DNA of 64,000 nt from Devosia aurantiaca (GCF_011058215.1 NZ_JAALFG010000001.1:687001-751000); one strand, 5' to 3'; shown: positions 49,456 to 59,021, counted from the first letter of the stretch. Numbers and translations are program-made. Notes: generated from the letters alone by a model not told the origin.

Positions 49456-50375
49456 TGGCTAGTCCGTTTCCCATTCCGCTCAATGCCCTGCGTGCGATCG
49501 AGATCGTGGCGCGGCGAGGCGCGCTGGCGCCGGCGGCGGAAGAGCTGGGTGTGACGGTTGGTGCGGTCAGCCAACATCTGCGCCGGGCCGAGGAGCGGCT
49601 GGGCGTCGAACTTTTCGAGCGCACGCCGTTGGGCCTGCGGCCGCTGCCCGCATTGCAGCAGGTGCTGCCGCAGCTGAGCTCGGGCTTTACGGCGCTTGCG
49701 GATGGGCTCAAGGCATTGCGGGCGGCCGATGAAAGCGTGCTCAATGTCACGGTGGGCAGCGTCTTTGCCTCGCGCTGGCTGATCTGGCGGGTGCACAAGT
49801 TTACGGCGCTTAGCGGCATCGAAGTGCGGCTCACGGTGACCGGCGCCATGCTGGACCTGGGTCGCGCCGACATCGACTGCGGCATCCGCTATGGCCATGG
49901 CGACTGGCCGGGGGTCGAGACGACGCTAATCGGCGGACGCGACTTCCAGCCAGTGGCGGCGCCGGACCTGCTCGCGAAGTTCGAGGGGGTCGATCTCGGC
50001 CGCATGCCGGTGATCGAGGACCGGACATCGATGCTCGACTGGCCGCTTTGGCTGAACGCGATGGAGCTCGATCCCCAAACCAAGTTCAGCGGGCCGGTCT
50101 ATTCGGATGCCTCGCTCGCCTTTGATGCCGCGATTTCCGGTCAAGGCCTGCTCTTGGCAGCCGACATGATGAGCGCCGATGCGGTGAGCGATGGCCGGCT
50201 CGTCCGCCCCTTTGAATATGCGGTGGAAGGCCCGAGCGGCTATTTTCTCGCGACAGCCAAGGGAAGGCGCGAGACCAGGGCGCTGCGAACGTTCCGCGAT
50301 TGGCTGGCTGCCGAAGTCCCTGCCAGTGCTAATGGCTATGTAGCGCAGCTGAACGCAAAAAAGCCGCCGCCCTGA
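49455..50375 (+). CDS. LysR-family transcriptional regulator (GcvA-like)
   Basis: Regulator of 306 residues: winged helix LNALRAIEIVARRGALAPAA, EELGVTVGAVSQHLRRAEER, ELFERTPLGLRPL, then a GcvA-type effector domain (FASRWLIWRVHKFTALSGIE, IDCGIRYGHGDWPGVETTLI, SGQGLLLAADMMSAD). Target unknown; neighbours give no clear hint. Its last codons overlap a bidirectional terminator. Confidence 0.9.
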   Translation: MASPFPIPLNALRAIEIVARRGALAPAAEELGVTVGAVSQHLRRAEERLGVELFERTPLGLRPLPALQQVLPQLSSGFTALADGLKALRAADESVLNVTVGSVFASRWLIWRVHKFTALSGIEVRLTVTGAMLDLGRADIDCGIRYGHGDWPGVETTLIGGRDFQPVAAPDLLAKFEGVDLGRMPVIEDRTSMLDWPLWLNAMELDPQTKFSGPVYSDASLAFDAAISGQGLLLAADMMSADAVSDGRLVRPFEYAVEGPSGYFLATAKGRRETRALRTFRDWLAAEVPASANGYVAQLNAKKPPP

Positions 50376-50385
50376 GGCGACGGCT
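50357..50385 (-). terminator. Rho-independent terminator of the giant repeat gene
   Basis: Minus strand AGCCGTCGCC-TCAG-GGCGGCGGCT followed by TTTTTT, 20 nt after the stop at 50405. The hairpin lies over the end of the convergent LysR gene. Confidence 0.75.
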
Positions 50386-50404
50386 GAGAGGCGGTGGTAG
50401 ACGA

Positions 50405-53183
50405 TTATGCGGCGTCTGCCTCGACTTCGAAATAAAGGGTCAGGTTTGACCCTTCGATAGCGCCGCCGATGATCTGGTCGAGGGCAAGTCCGGCTTCCAC
50501 GACGCCCTGACGCAGCGATGCACTCGCCGCGACTTTGCCGCGCGCAAGACTTCGACCTGTTCCTGGCTGAGCGTCTGGACGCAGTCGGCGATGCGAACAA
50601 GCTGGACCGTGCGGACGCGGTTGACGTCCTGGGGCTCGATCGGCGTACCGGCACCAAGTGCGGCAAGGCCGACATCGCAGCTGACTTCGGCGACGACGAG
50701 ATCGATGTCGATCAGGGCTGCCGGGAGAGGTGCGGTCAGGGCGCCGTTCGGATTGACCAGGTCGCCGGTGCTGCCGGTGATCCCCACGCCTGCAGAACCG
50801 CTTCCGCCACCATTGCCACCATTGCTGCCGGTGTTGCCACCGGTATTCCCGCCAGCATTGCCACCAGTGTTCCCGCCATTGCCGCCGGTGTTACCACCCG
50901 TGCTACCGCCGGTGTTGCCACCAGTATTCCCACCAGTGTTGCCACCCGTGCTACCACCGGTGTTGCCACCGGTATTTCCACCAGTGTTGCCGCCGGTGTT
51001 GCCACCCGTATTACCACCAGTGTTGCCACCACCAGTGTTCCCACCGGTATCGGTGCCATCGGTCGCGGTGCCGCCACCAAGATCGAGCGTGACGTCTGCA
51101 ACCTGGGTATTGCCCAGTCCGCCGTCGATGAAGACCTGGGTGCCGCCATTGGTGGTCGGGCGGATGCCGATCACCGCGTCGGGTGAAAGGCCCTGATCCT
51201 CGAGAAGATCGAGCACGTCAGCGGTAATCAGAAGATCGTCGCCCTGATCGGTGCCGAGCACGGCATCGAGTTCGGCAAGCGAGTCGTCGCCAAGCAGCGC
51301 ATCGACATCGATGATCTGGATCGGTCCCGTGCCGGATCCGGTGCCGCCAGTGCCCGTGCCAGGGTTATTGCCGAGAATGCGAATGATGGCATCGAGGCGC
51401 TGGTCCTCATCGGGCAGAAGGGCGAGATCGACTTCGGCCAATTCGTCATCGGTCAAAAGATCGATGTCGAGATCGGCCAGGTCTTGACCAAGAATGCTGT
51501 CGCCGGAGGGCGTATCGCCGCCCGGAGCAACATCGCCGAGGCCAAGATCGACAAAGAGCTGGGTATTGCCCTGCTCGTCATTGCGCACGGCGACCACGGC
51601 TTCGGGCGAGAGGCCCTGCTCGTCGAGGATGTCGAGGAGGTCCGCGCTCAAGACCGGATCGTCATTGCGCTCGCCCAGCACAATGTCGACTTCTGCCAGC
51701 GAAGTGTCGTCGAGAAGTGCATCGAGATCGATGATGTCGACCTGGCCGATGCTGCCGCCGCTCGGGGTGCCATTGCCGTTTTCGAGGAGACGAATAACCG
51801 CGTCGAGGCGCTGCTCCTGGTCGGGCAGAAGCGCCAGATCGATTTCGGCCAGTTCTTCATCGGTCAGCAGGTCGATGTCGACATTGGCGAGGTCCTCGTC
51901 GATGAGGCCGCCAGTGCCATTGCCGCCGCCGGTCGAAGCCGTCTCGCCAAGACCGAGGTCGACAAAGAGCTGCGTATTGCCCTCGTCGTCATTGCGGATG
52001 GCGACGACGGCTTCGGGCGAGAGGCCCCGTTCGTCGTGAGCACGTTGAGCAAATCGGCACTGAGAACAAGATCGCCCTCGTCATCCCCGAGCACGGCATT
52101 GACGTCCGCCAGGGATGCAGGGTCGAGCAGCGAGCCGAGGTCGATGACGTCGACCGAACCGATCGGGCTCGGCGTTGGCGTCGTATTGTCCTGACCAAGA
52201 ATGCGGATCACGGCATCGACGCGCTGCTCCTGGCCGGGCAGGAGGGCGAGGTCGATTTCGGCAAGCTCTTCATCGGTCAGGAGGTCGATGTCGAGATCGG
52301 CAAGGTCGCCATCGAGGAGGGTGCCGCCCGAGGTCGGCGTTTCGGCAAGATCAACCGCGGCATCGACGACCACGAGTTCGGCGTCACCGCCGGTGCCGAT
52401 ATAAAGGGCCAAGACGTCTTCGACGGCGACACCCTCGCGATCAAGGATGCTGCCCAGCTCCGCACTTGCATCGATCGCGGCCAGAAGTTCTCCACGGCCG
52501 GCGCCGCTGCTTTCGACGAGCGCATTGACCTCGGCGAGGTTGTCGTCGCCGAAAAGTTCGGCCGTGGTGACGATGCTTACGGCGCGGTCGTCGATGACCT
52601 CATCGAGGTCGATGCCGCCAAGATTGGGCGCTGCGACGAAATCGTTGAGCGCATCCAGCCGTCCAGTATCGCCAAGGGCAGAGATGCGCAGGCCGACCAG
52701 CGGTTCGGATGGCGCGGGGGCAGGCGCCGGGGCTGGCGCGGGCGCCGCTGCGCCGCCATCGCTGCGTGGCGCGCCAACGGTGACATTGGTGCCGACGGCA
52801 TTGACGTCGATGATCGGTTGCGTGGTGGGGAAAGCGTTGAGGTCAATGATGGGTGCGGTGTTGGAGCCCGACGACGAGCGTGGCGTGGAGACGCCGATAT
52901 TTGCATCAACGCCACTGCCGCCACCAATTGTGGCGCCGGCATTGACCGATGTGCCGCCACCGGTGCTGACGCTGGCACCAGCATCGACGACGCTGGAGCC
53001 GCCGACGCTAGCGCCGGCACCGACATTGGTGCTGCCGACGCCGACATCGACACCAACGCCGAGTCCGCCTCCGGATCCGCCGCCAACACTGACGCCGAGA
53101 TTAAGCTGGGCCTGGGCGGCCTGGGGAATGGAAATGAGTGCGGCAGCAAGGGCAACCGCAGAGATTTGGCACGATGTGCGCAT
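50405..53183 (-). CDS. Giant secreted Asp-rich repeat protein (frameshifted)
   Basis: Read as one protein of about 926 residues. ATG 53183 has an AAGGAGG site and a signal peptide (VALAAALISIPQAAQAQ). Then follow a Gly/Val/Ser-rich head, a Pro-Ala hinge, three acidic units of about 136 residues (DLADLDIDLLTDEELAEIDL, LLPGQEQRVDAVIRIL, GLSPEAVVAIRNDDEGNTQL, FVDLGLG), a (GGNT)n tract, and a C-terminal domain with CDVGLAALGAGTPI and VQLVRIADCVQTLS. Frame breaks near 52036 and 50546 are repaired by one base each; the corrected end reads EGSNLTLYFEVEADAA. I do not recognise the family; a surface or matrix protein is likely. Confidence 0.75.
50801..51050. repeat. Minisatellite coding (Gly-Gly-Asn-Thr)n
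   Basis: About twenty 12-bp units of the type CCACCGGTGTTG or CCACCAGTGTT(C/G), encoding GGNT with occasional GGST and GGNA. It lies within the giant repeat gene and is prone to length change by slippage in 12-bp steps, which keeps the frame. Confidence 0.85.
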
Positions 53184-53370
53184 GGCACGAGCCTCCTTTT
53201 GGTTTATCCGTGGGCTGCCAACGCAGGTCATTTAGCCGCGGGTCCAACACAGGTGGCTGCACGGCAAAGGGGTGGTTAACGCCTATGCACCAATTGCACG
53301 GGTTGAAGCTGTCGCAAGGAGTGGCGCATGCCGCCGATGTGCATTAGCTTCCCAGAAAAAGGCGGCGTTT

Positions 53371-54623
53371 ATGGACGATGTAGTTATTCTTGGGGCCGGT
53401 ATCGTTGGCATTGCCACCGGCATTTACCTTTGCGGCGCGGTCGCAGCGTGACGCTGGTGGACAAGAGCGAGCCCGGACGGGAAACCAGTTTCGGCAATGC
53501 CGGCATCATCCAGCGCGAAGGCGTCCGGCCGCACGCCTTTCCCCGCGATTTGCATACGCTGATGCAGGTGGGGCTGCATCTGTCCACAGCCGCCCGATAC
53601 GAGCCGCTCGCGCTTCCCAGGCTGGCGCCACCGCTATTGCGCTATTGGTGGGAGAGCTCGCCCGAGCATTATCGCCGCGTCGTCGAAAATTATGCGCCGC
53701 TGATCGGGCGCTCGATCATCACCCATTCCGACCTGATCATGGCCGTGGGGCCGGAGGCCGAGGCGTTGATTTCGCGCTATGGCTGGCACCTTGCCTTCCG
53801 CAGTCAGGACAAGCTCCAAGCCGAGGAGAAGAAGGCGCGCCAGGATCATGAACGCTTCGGCATCGGCTATGAACTCATGGACTGGGCAAAGCTCAAGGCG
53901 GCAGAGCCGGGCCTGATCGGCGGCCTGGCCGGTGCCATCCACTGGACCGATCCCTGGACGGTGCGCGATCCGGGGGCGCTGGTGGCGCTTTACTTCCGGC
54001 TGTTCGAAACGCTGGGCGGCACTTTCGTGCGCGGCGCCGCTGATGGGCTGAAACCCGAGGCGGATGGCTGGTCGACGCGGGTCGATGGCCAGCAAATCCG
54101 GGCCAAGCAGGCGGTGATCGCGCTCGGACCCTGGGCGCCGGATGTGCTCGAGCCGCTCGGCTATCGCCTGCCGCTTTTCGTCAAGCGCGGCTACCATATG
54201 CATTATGAGGCGCCTGAAGGCGTGGAGCTCAAGCAACTGCTGCTCGATCCCGAAGTGGGCTATGCCATGGCGCCGATGGCGCGCGGTATCCGCATCACGA
54301 CGGGCGCCGAGTTCGCCCTGCGCGACGCGGCACCGACGCCGATCCAGCTCGGCAAGGCGGAAAAAGCGGCGCGGGAACTGTTCCCGCTGGGCGAGCGGCT
54401 CGATCCGCAGCCTTGGAAGGGCGCGCGGCCCTGCACGCCCGACATGATGCCGATCATCGGCAAGGCACCGAAACATGCGGGGCTTTTCGTCGGCATCGGC
54501 CACGCCCACCATGGCTTCACGCTGGGGCCCGCAACGGGCGAACTCCTGGCGCAGCAGATGACGGGCGAGGCGACGGCGATCGACATCAAGCCGTTCCGCA
54601 TGGAGCGGTTCCTGGGGGCTTAA
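53371..54623 (+). CDS. DadA-like FAD-dependent amino-acid dehydrogenase (N-terminal frameshift)
   Basis: Flavoprotein of the DAO family, about 417 residues after repair. ATG 53371 begins MDDVVILGAGIVGIATGIYL, a textbook FAD motif; one C missing at about 53432 links it to RRGRSVTLVDKSEPGRETSF and GNAGIIQREGV. C-terminal RPCTPDMMPIIGKAPKHAGL and IGHAHHGFTLGPATGELLAQ are typical of D-amino-acid dehydrogenases. Probably oxidises a D-amino acid and feeds electrons to quinone. Substrate uncertain. Confidence 0.87.
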
Positions 54624-54630
54624 GGCCAAA

Positions 54631-54657
54631 CCCCTTCTCCCGCACGGGGAGAAGGGG
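54631..54657. terminator. Bidirectional hairpin between dadA-like and SCO genes
   Basis: CCCCTTCTCCC-GCAC-GGGGAGAAGGGG hairpin in the 40-bp gap of a convergent pair. It lacks a long T-run. Confidence 0.55.
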
Positions 54658-54663
54658 ATAAGC

Positions 54664-55251
54664 TTAGCTTTCGATCAGCTTTTTCAGCTTGGCGACGGCA
54701 GTGGCGCTGTCTTCGCGATAGGCGATGGTGCCTTCGAACTCGCCCTGGTCGTTGAGCAGAAACACCGAGGCCGTGTGGTCCATGGTGTAGTCACCGCCCT
54801 CGAGCGGAACCTTTTCGGCATAAACGGCCCAAGCTTTGGTGGCCTTCTCGATTTCCGCCACGTCACCGGTGATGCCGGTGACGTGGTTGGTCCAGGCGAC
54901 ATAGTCGCCGATCACGGCTTCGGTGTCGCGTTCGGGGTCGACGGTGATGAAATAGGCCTTGAGGTCCTTAGCTTCATCGCCGAGCGTTTCGTACCAGGCG
55001 GTCATTTCGGCGAGCGATGTCGGGCAGACTTCGGGGCAGTGGGTGAAGCCAAAAAACACCATGGACGGGCTGCCATTAAGGCTCGCACGGGTAAAAGGTT
55101 CGCCCGCGGCGGTGCGCAACTGGTAGTCGCCATCGCCAAGGCTTGCCTGCTGGGCCGGCCGCATCATGGTTGTGTAGGCATAAAGCCCGGTGGCGCCGAT
55201 GGCGGCAACCGCCACCAGCGTCCAGAGGACGATGCGAAGGTTTTTCAGCAT
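54664..55251 (-). CDS. SCO family copper chaperone
   Basis: SCO1/SenC/PrrC protein of 195 residues with one N-terminal membrane anchor (VLWTLVAVAAIGATGLYAY). Copper-binding FFGFTHCPEVCPTSLAEM (CxxxC) and the downstream His in DYTMDHTASVFLL are intact. It loads or reduces the CuA centre of cytochrome oxidase in the periplasm. It follows the PCu(A)C gene by one base pair, so they are co-transcribed. Confidence 0.93.
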   Translation of the reverse strand: MLKNLRIVLWTLVAVAAIGATGLYAYTTMMRPAQQASLGDGDYQLRTAAGEPFTRASLNGSPSMVFFGFTHCPEVCPTSLAEMTAWYETLGDEAKDLKAYFITVDPERDTEAVIGDYVAWTNHVTGITGDVAEIEKATKAWAVYAEKVPLEGGDYTMDHTASVFLLNDQGEFEGTIAYREDSATAVAKLKKLIES

Positions 55252-55252
55252 C

Positions 55253-55717
55253 TTAGTGCTCGTGCGCCGGAGCATCGGCTGCCGCAGCGCCTATATGAAG
55301 GTCGAGCGTCACCGTGCCGGCCTTTTCGAAGGTGAGGACGACAGGGACGGTTTCGCCTTCGACCAGCGGACCGGAGAGCCCCATCAGCATCAGATGATAG
55401 CCACCGGGCTCGAGCACGACGCTTTCGCCGGCGGGGATGACGATGCCATCGGCGAGCGGACGCATCTTCATGACATCGCCTTCCATCGCCATTTCATGGA
55501 TCTGGGTATCCTTGGCGATTTCAGCGGTGGCGGACACGAGGCGGTCATCCTCGCTGCCGGTATTGACGATGGTCACGAAACCACCAGCCACCGGAGCGTT
55601 GGGCAGGGTGGCGCGGGCGAAGGGGCCATTGAGTTGGAGGTCGCCAAACGTAATGTCATGGGCGAAGGCGGGGGCGGCGAAAGACAGGGCCAGAACGGCA
55701 AAAAGCGTGCGGATCAT
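55253..55717 (-). CDS. PCu(A)C periplasmic copper chaperone
   Basis: Periplasmic protein of 154 residues; the longer frame is trimmed to ATG 55717, which starts a signal peptide (MIRTLFAVLALSFAAPAFA). Copper ligands fit the H(M)-Xn-M-Xn-HxM pattern: QIHEMAMEGDVMKMRPL and GGYHLMLMGL. The C-terminal tail is His-rich (APAHEH). It passes Cu(I) to the oxidase together with SCO. Confidence 0.93.
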   Translation of the reverse strand: MIRTLFAVLALSFAAPAFAHDITFGDLQLNGPFARATLPNAPVAGGFVTIVNTGSEDDRLVSATAEIAKDTQIHEMAMEGDVMKMRPLADGIVIPAGESVVLEPGGYHLMLMGLSGPLVEGETVPVVLTFEKAGTVTLDLHIGAAAADAPAHEH

Positions 55718-55754
55718 GCGTGATCTCCAGTGTGAAAGGGTCTGAGAATGGGTG

Positions 55755-56144
55755 TCAGACCGAGGCTGGAGGCGCTCGCGATTGGCCGACATGGTCGGGT
55801 GGCGTCGATGTGAGGGACTGCGTCGGCGCCGCATATTGCACCAACGTGGTGGTGAGAGCCGGCGCGAAGCTGGGCGCAGGTGGGACTACGGCGGCCAGCT
55901 GATGCTTGGCAATGCCGAGCGCCGGGCAGGAAAGGGCTGCCGCCTCGCGCGGTGCGCCTTGTTCGTCCTGCGCCAGCTGGGCGCAGAAAGACCAGCTCGA
56001 AAGCGTCGCATAGCCGAGATCGGAAAGATCGCGCTGCTGCGCGGCAGCCTGATGGAGCGGCAGGAGCAGGGTCAGCACATAGATTGCCAGCACCGCCAGA
56101 GCAGTGCCGATCTCGCGCGTCATTTTGCGTGCCGAAGGAGCCAT
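55755..56144 (-). CDS. Hypothetical membrane-anchored protein of the copper cluster
   Basis: About 129 residues: short basic start, one hydrophobic helix (TALAVLAIYVLTLLLPLHQA), then a periplasmic region with two Cys (SFCAQLAQDEQ and LSCPALGIAKHQ) and a Pro/Thr tail. I do not recognise it confidently; it resembles the loosely defined DUF2946-type proteins found beside copper genes. It begins the unit that leads to PCu(A)C and SCO. The start is uncertain (GTG 56165 and ATG 56123 also possible). Confidence 0.6.
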   Translation of the reverse strand: MAPSARKMTREIGTALAVLAIYVLTLLLPLHQAAAQQRDLSDLGYATLSSWSFCAQLAQDEQGAPREAAALSCPALGIAKHQLAAVVPPAPSFAPALTTTLVQYAAPTQSLTSTPPDHVGQSRAPPASV

Positions 56145-56239
56145 GGGCGAGCCATAGCGCGACACGCCGTCCGGCTCAAGCGGGATGCTCGGGCGGAACG
56201 CCGCAGGCTTGCGCCAAGTTTGGAACAGTTCTAATCTGC

Positions 56240-56256
56240 TTTAGAATAATTCTAAT
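56240..56256. promoter_or_regulatory. Irr-type iron control element
   Basis: TTTAGAATAATTCTAAT, matching the Irr consensus TTTAGAA-N3-TTCTAAA. The core TTAGAAT-A-ATTCTAA is a perfect palindrome. A half-site TTCTAA lies at 56229-56235. It ends 15 bases before the preferred start of the ferritin-like gene, so Irr would repress that gene at low iron. Confidence 0.75.
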
Positions 56257-56270
56257 CTATGAGGCCTCCG

Positions 56271-56849
56271 ATGCTGTCCCTATGGCCTGATTTACGGCGG
56301 GAATTCGCCACCCTGTCGGACCGTGAAATCCTGTCGCTGGCTATTGCAGCTGAGGAAGAAGACGGGCGTCTCTATTCGGAGTTGGCGGCGCGGCTGGGTG
56401 ACGCGTTTCCCCAATGCGTTGCCCTGTTCGAGGGCATGGCAGCGGCGGAAGACGAGCAGCGACGGCGGCTGCTCGATCTTTATGTCAATCGCTTTGGCCG
56501 GCGCCTGGTGCCGATCCGGCGCGAGCATGTGCGGGGTTTTCTGCCGCGGAAGTCGATCTGGCTGATGCAGGATTTCGGCCTGGACCGGGCGAAGCAGGAA
56601 GTTCTCAAGTTGGAAGAAAGCGCCTCACGCTTCTATCTGGCGGCGGCGACGCAAGCGACCGAGGCAAGCGTCCAGAAGCTCTTCTGTGACCTTGCGGCAG
56701 AAGAAAAAGCTCACGCCATGTGGGCTAAGCAGCTAGGCGACACTGTGGGCAGCGCCGACGCCAAGAGGCGTCAGCGCTGGCTGTTGAACGTGGCGGCGCT
56801 CGGCGGCGCTCTGGTGTTCGCCGCCGGCATCTTGATTGGCTTGCTCTAG
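56271..56849 (+). CDS. Membrane-anchored ferritin-like protein (short MbfA-type)
   Basis: Protein of 192 residues: an erythrin/ferritin-like four-helix domain with diiron ligands (AIAAEEEDGRLYSELAARLG, MAAAEDEQRRRLL, LKLEESASRFYLA, LAAEEKAHAMWA) and one C-terminal membrane helix (NVAALGGALVFAAGILIGLL). MbfA of rhizobia has the same N-terminal domain but a complete VIT1/CCC1 transporter domain of five helices; here only one helix remains and the trhO gene follows after eight bases. ATG 56271 has GAGG six bases upstream. Regulated by the Irr box upstream. Confidence 0.82.
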   Translation: MLSLWPDLRREFATLSDREILSLAIAAEEEDGRLYSELAARLGDAFPQCVALFEGMAAAEDEQRRRLLDLYVNRFGRRLVPIRREHVRGFLPRKSIWLMQDFGLDRAKQEVLKLEESASRFYLAAATQATEASVQKLFCDLAAEEKAHAMWAKQLGDTVGSADAKRRQRWLLNVAALGGALVFAAGILIGLL

Positions 56850-56857
56850 GTTGTAGC

Positions 56858-57895
56858 CTAGCCCCGATTTCGCTCGCGCGATTGTTCGGCTTGCATGACT
56901 TTGCGGGCCTTGGCCTTTTTGGCAGCAGTGGCCGCTTCGTCGCCGAGGTGCATCGTGCCGCGCTGGCGGGCGAGGTCCATTTGGCGCTGGCGTTCCGCCG
57001 CAGCCTGGTGCTTGGCCTCGTCGCCGGCGCAGAAGGGGCAGGAGGTGCCTTCCTGGTAGTCGGGATGCTGGCGGTCGGCATCGGTCAAGGGGTGGCGGCA
57101 GGCGCGGCAGAGCGTGGCGTTTCCAAGCTCGAGCCCATGGCCGACCGAGACGCGTTCGTCGAAGACGAAGCATTCGCCCTGGAAACGGCTCTGCTCGGGC
57201 GGGACCACTTCGAGATATTTCAGAATGCCGCCCTTGAGGTGGAAGACTTCCTCAAACCCCTGGCTCAGAAGGTAGGACGAGGCCTTCTCGCAGCGGATGC
57301 CACCGGTGCAGAACATGGCGACTTTCTTGTCGCGCGCAGGATCGAGGTTCTGCGCAACATAGTCCTTGAACTCGGTAAAGTTCGCCGTTGCCGGATCGAG
57401 CGCCCGTTGGAAGGTGCCGAGGCCCACTTCATAATCGTTGCGCGTATCGACGAGAACAACGTCGTTCTGGTCGATGAGGCTGTTCCAGTCTCCCGGCTCG
57501 ACATAGGTGCCGACGGCCTTCGAGGGGTCCGCTTCCGGCGCGCGCAGGGTCACGATCTCGGGCTTGAGCCGAACCTTCATGCGCAAAAAGGGGGCCGTGT
57601 CGGCGAAGGAATATTTCACCTCGGCGCCCTGAAGGCGCGTGCCGAAAGGGCCGGTGGCGAAAAGGTAGTCGGCTAAGGCATCGATGGCCTCCGTCGAGCC
57701 TGCCACGGTGCCGTTGATGCCTTCGGGCGCCAGAATCAGCGTGCCCTTGATGCCGCGATTGCAGCAGAACTGCGCCAGCGGGGTCTTCAGCGCCTCCGCA
57801 TCCGGCAGGGACGCGAATTTGTAGAGCGCCATCACCTTGTATGGATGATTGGCCTGGGGCAGAGTGGCGGAAGCATTCGAGTGGATCGCAGTCAT
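56858..57895 (-). CDS. trhO: tRNA uridine(34) hydroxylase TrhO (rhodanese domain)
   Basis: YceA/UPF0176 protein of 345 residues that makes 5-hydroxyuridine at tRNA position 34. N-terminal acylphosphatase-like part (FCCNRGIKGTLILAPEGING), then rhodanese domain (VVLVDTRNDYEVGLGTFQRA) with the catalytic Cys in VAMFCTGGIRCEKASSYLL, and C-terminal CRACRHPL/CPFC zinc-like pairs. ATG 57895 starts the conserved sequence. Converges on the ferritin-like gene. Confidence 0.93.
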   Translation of the reverse strand: MTAIHSNASATLPQANHPYKVMALYKFASLPDAEALKTPLAQFCCNRGIKGTLILAPEGINGTVAGSTEAIDALADYLFATGPFGTRLQGAEVKYSFADTAPFLRMKVRLKPEIVTLRAPEADPSKAVGTYVEPGDWNSLIDQNDVVLVDTRNDYEVGLGTFQRALDPATANFTEFKDYVAQNLDPARDKKVAMFCTGGIRCEKASSYLLSQGFEEVFHLKGGILKYLEVVPPEQSRFQGECFVFDERVSVGHGLELGNATLCRACRHPLTDADRQHPDYQEGTSCPFCAGDEAKHQAAAERQRQMDLARQRGTMHLGDEAATAAKKAKARKVMQAEQSRERNRG

Positions 57896-57966
57896 TGCGC
57901 CGCTCTTATCACCTGGCCAGCCCGGCGTCACGAGCGGCCGCAGCCAAGATTTCGGGAGAGAGATTT

Positions 57967-59002
57967 ATGACCTATCGGGCCGATCCGGCACGCTATGACA
58001 CTATGCAATACCGTCGCTCCGGCCATTCCGGGCTAAAACTGCCCGTGGTGAGCCTTGGGCTCTGGCAGAATTTCGGCGGCACGCGAGACTATCCGAGCGC
58101 CATGGAAATCCTCGGCTATGCCTTCGACCAGGGCGTGACCCATTTCGATCTTGCCAACAATTACGGACCGCCGGCAGGCTCGTCGGAAGAGCTCTTCGGT
58201 CAGGTCATGGCTCGCGATTTCCGTCCCTATCGCGACGAGATGATCATTTCGACCAAGGCCGGCTACAATATGTGGCCGGGCCCCTATGGCGAGTGGGGGA
58301 GTCGCAAATATGTGCTGGCGAGCCTCGATCAGTCGCTGGGGCGCCTCGGCCTCGACTATGTCGACATCTTCTATTCGCACCGCTTCGACCCCGAAACGCC
58401 GATCGAGGAAACCATGGGCGCACTCGCCCATGCGGTCCGATCCGGCAAGGCGCTTTATGTCGGCATCTCTTCCTATCCCGAAAAGGAAACCCGCGAGGCC
58501 CATCGCCTGCTCAAGGAAATGGGCGTGGCGACGACCATTCCAGCCGAGCTATTCGATGATCAACCGCTGGATCGAGAACGACCACACCATCGATGCCTGT
58601 GGCGAACTCGGCATCGGCGTCATCGCCTTTTCGCCACTGGCGCAGGGCGTCCTTTCGGGCAAATACAATTCCGGCCGGACGGAAGGCACGCGGGGCGAAA
58701 ACCCCAACGGCTCGCTGCGCGCCAGCCATATCGAACCGCGTGTGCTCGCCGCAGTGGACAAGGTCGGTGAGATCGCCCGGTCGCGCGGTCAATCCATGGT
58801 GCAGCTGGCGCTCAGCTGGGTGCTGCGGCGCAAGGAAATGACCTCCGCGCTGATCGGCGTGCGCACGCTCGAGCAGCTAAAGGACAATCTTGGCGTGCTG
58901 AACAATCTCGATCTCAGCGACGAAGAGATCGCGGCAATCGACGCGGCGACGGCGGAAGGGCAGATGGAGCTTCATCCACGGCCGCAGGGGTGGTTGCGGT
59001 AG
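57967..59002 (+). CDS. Aldo/keto reductase (YghZ/Gpr-like, frameshifted)
   Basis: NADPH-dependent reductase, about 344 residues when an extra C near 58541 is removed (ATTIQPSYSMINRW). N-terminal: GLKLPVVSLGLWQNFGGTRD, FDLANNYGPPAGSSEELFG (catalytic Tyr), STKAGYNMWPGPYGEWGSRK, the last diagnostic of the YghZ branch acting on L-glyceraldehyde 3-phosphate and methylglyoxal. C-terminal SALIGVRTLEQLKDNLGVLN binds NADPH. Divergent from trhO. Confidence 0.9.
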
Positions 59003-59021
59003 CCACAAGGTTCCAAGTCGA

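Noticed and set aside
50801-51050. CRISPR array
   Set aside because: The repeats are 12-bp tandem units inside a coding frame, without spacers or cas genes.
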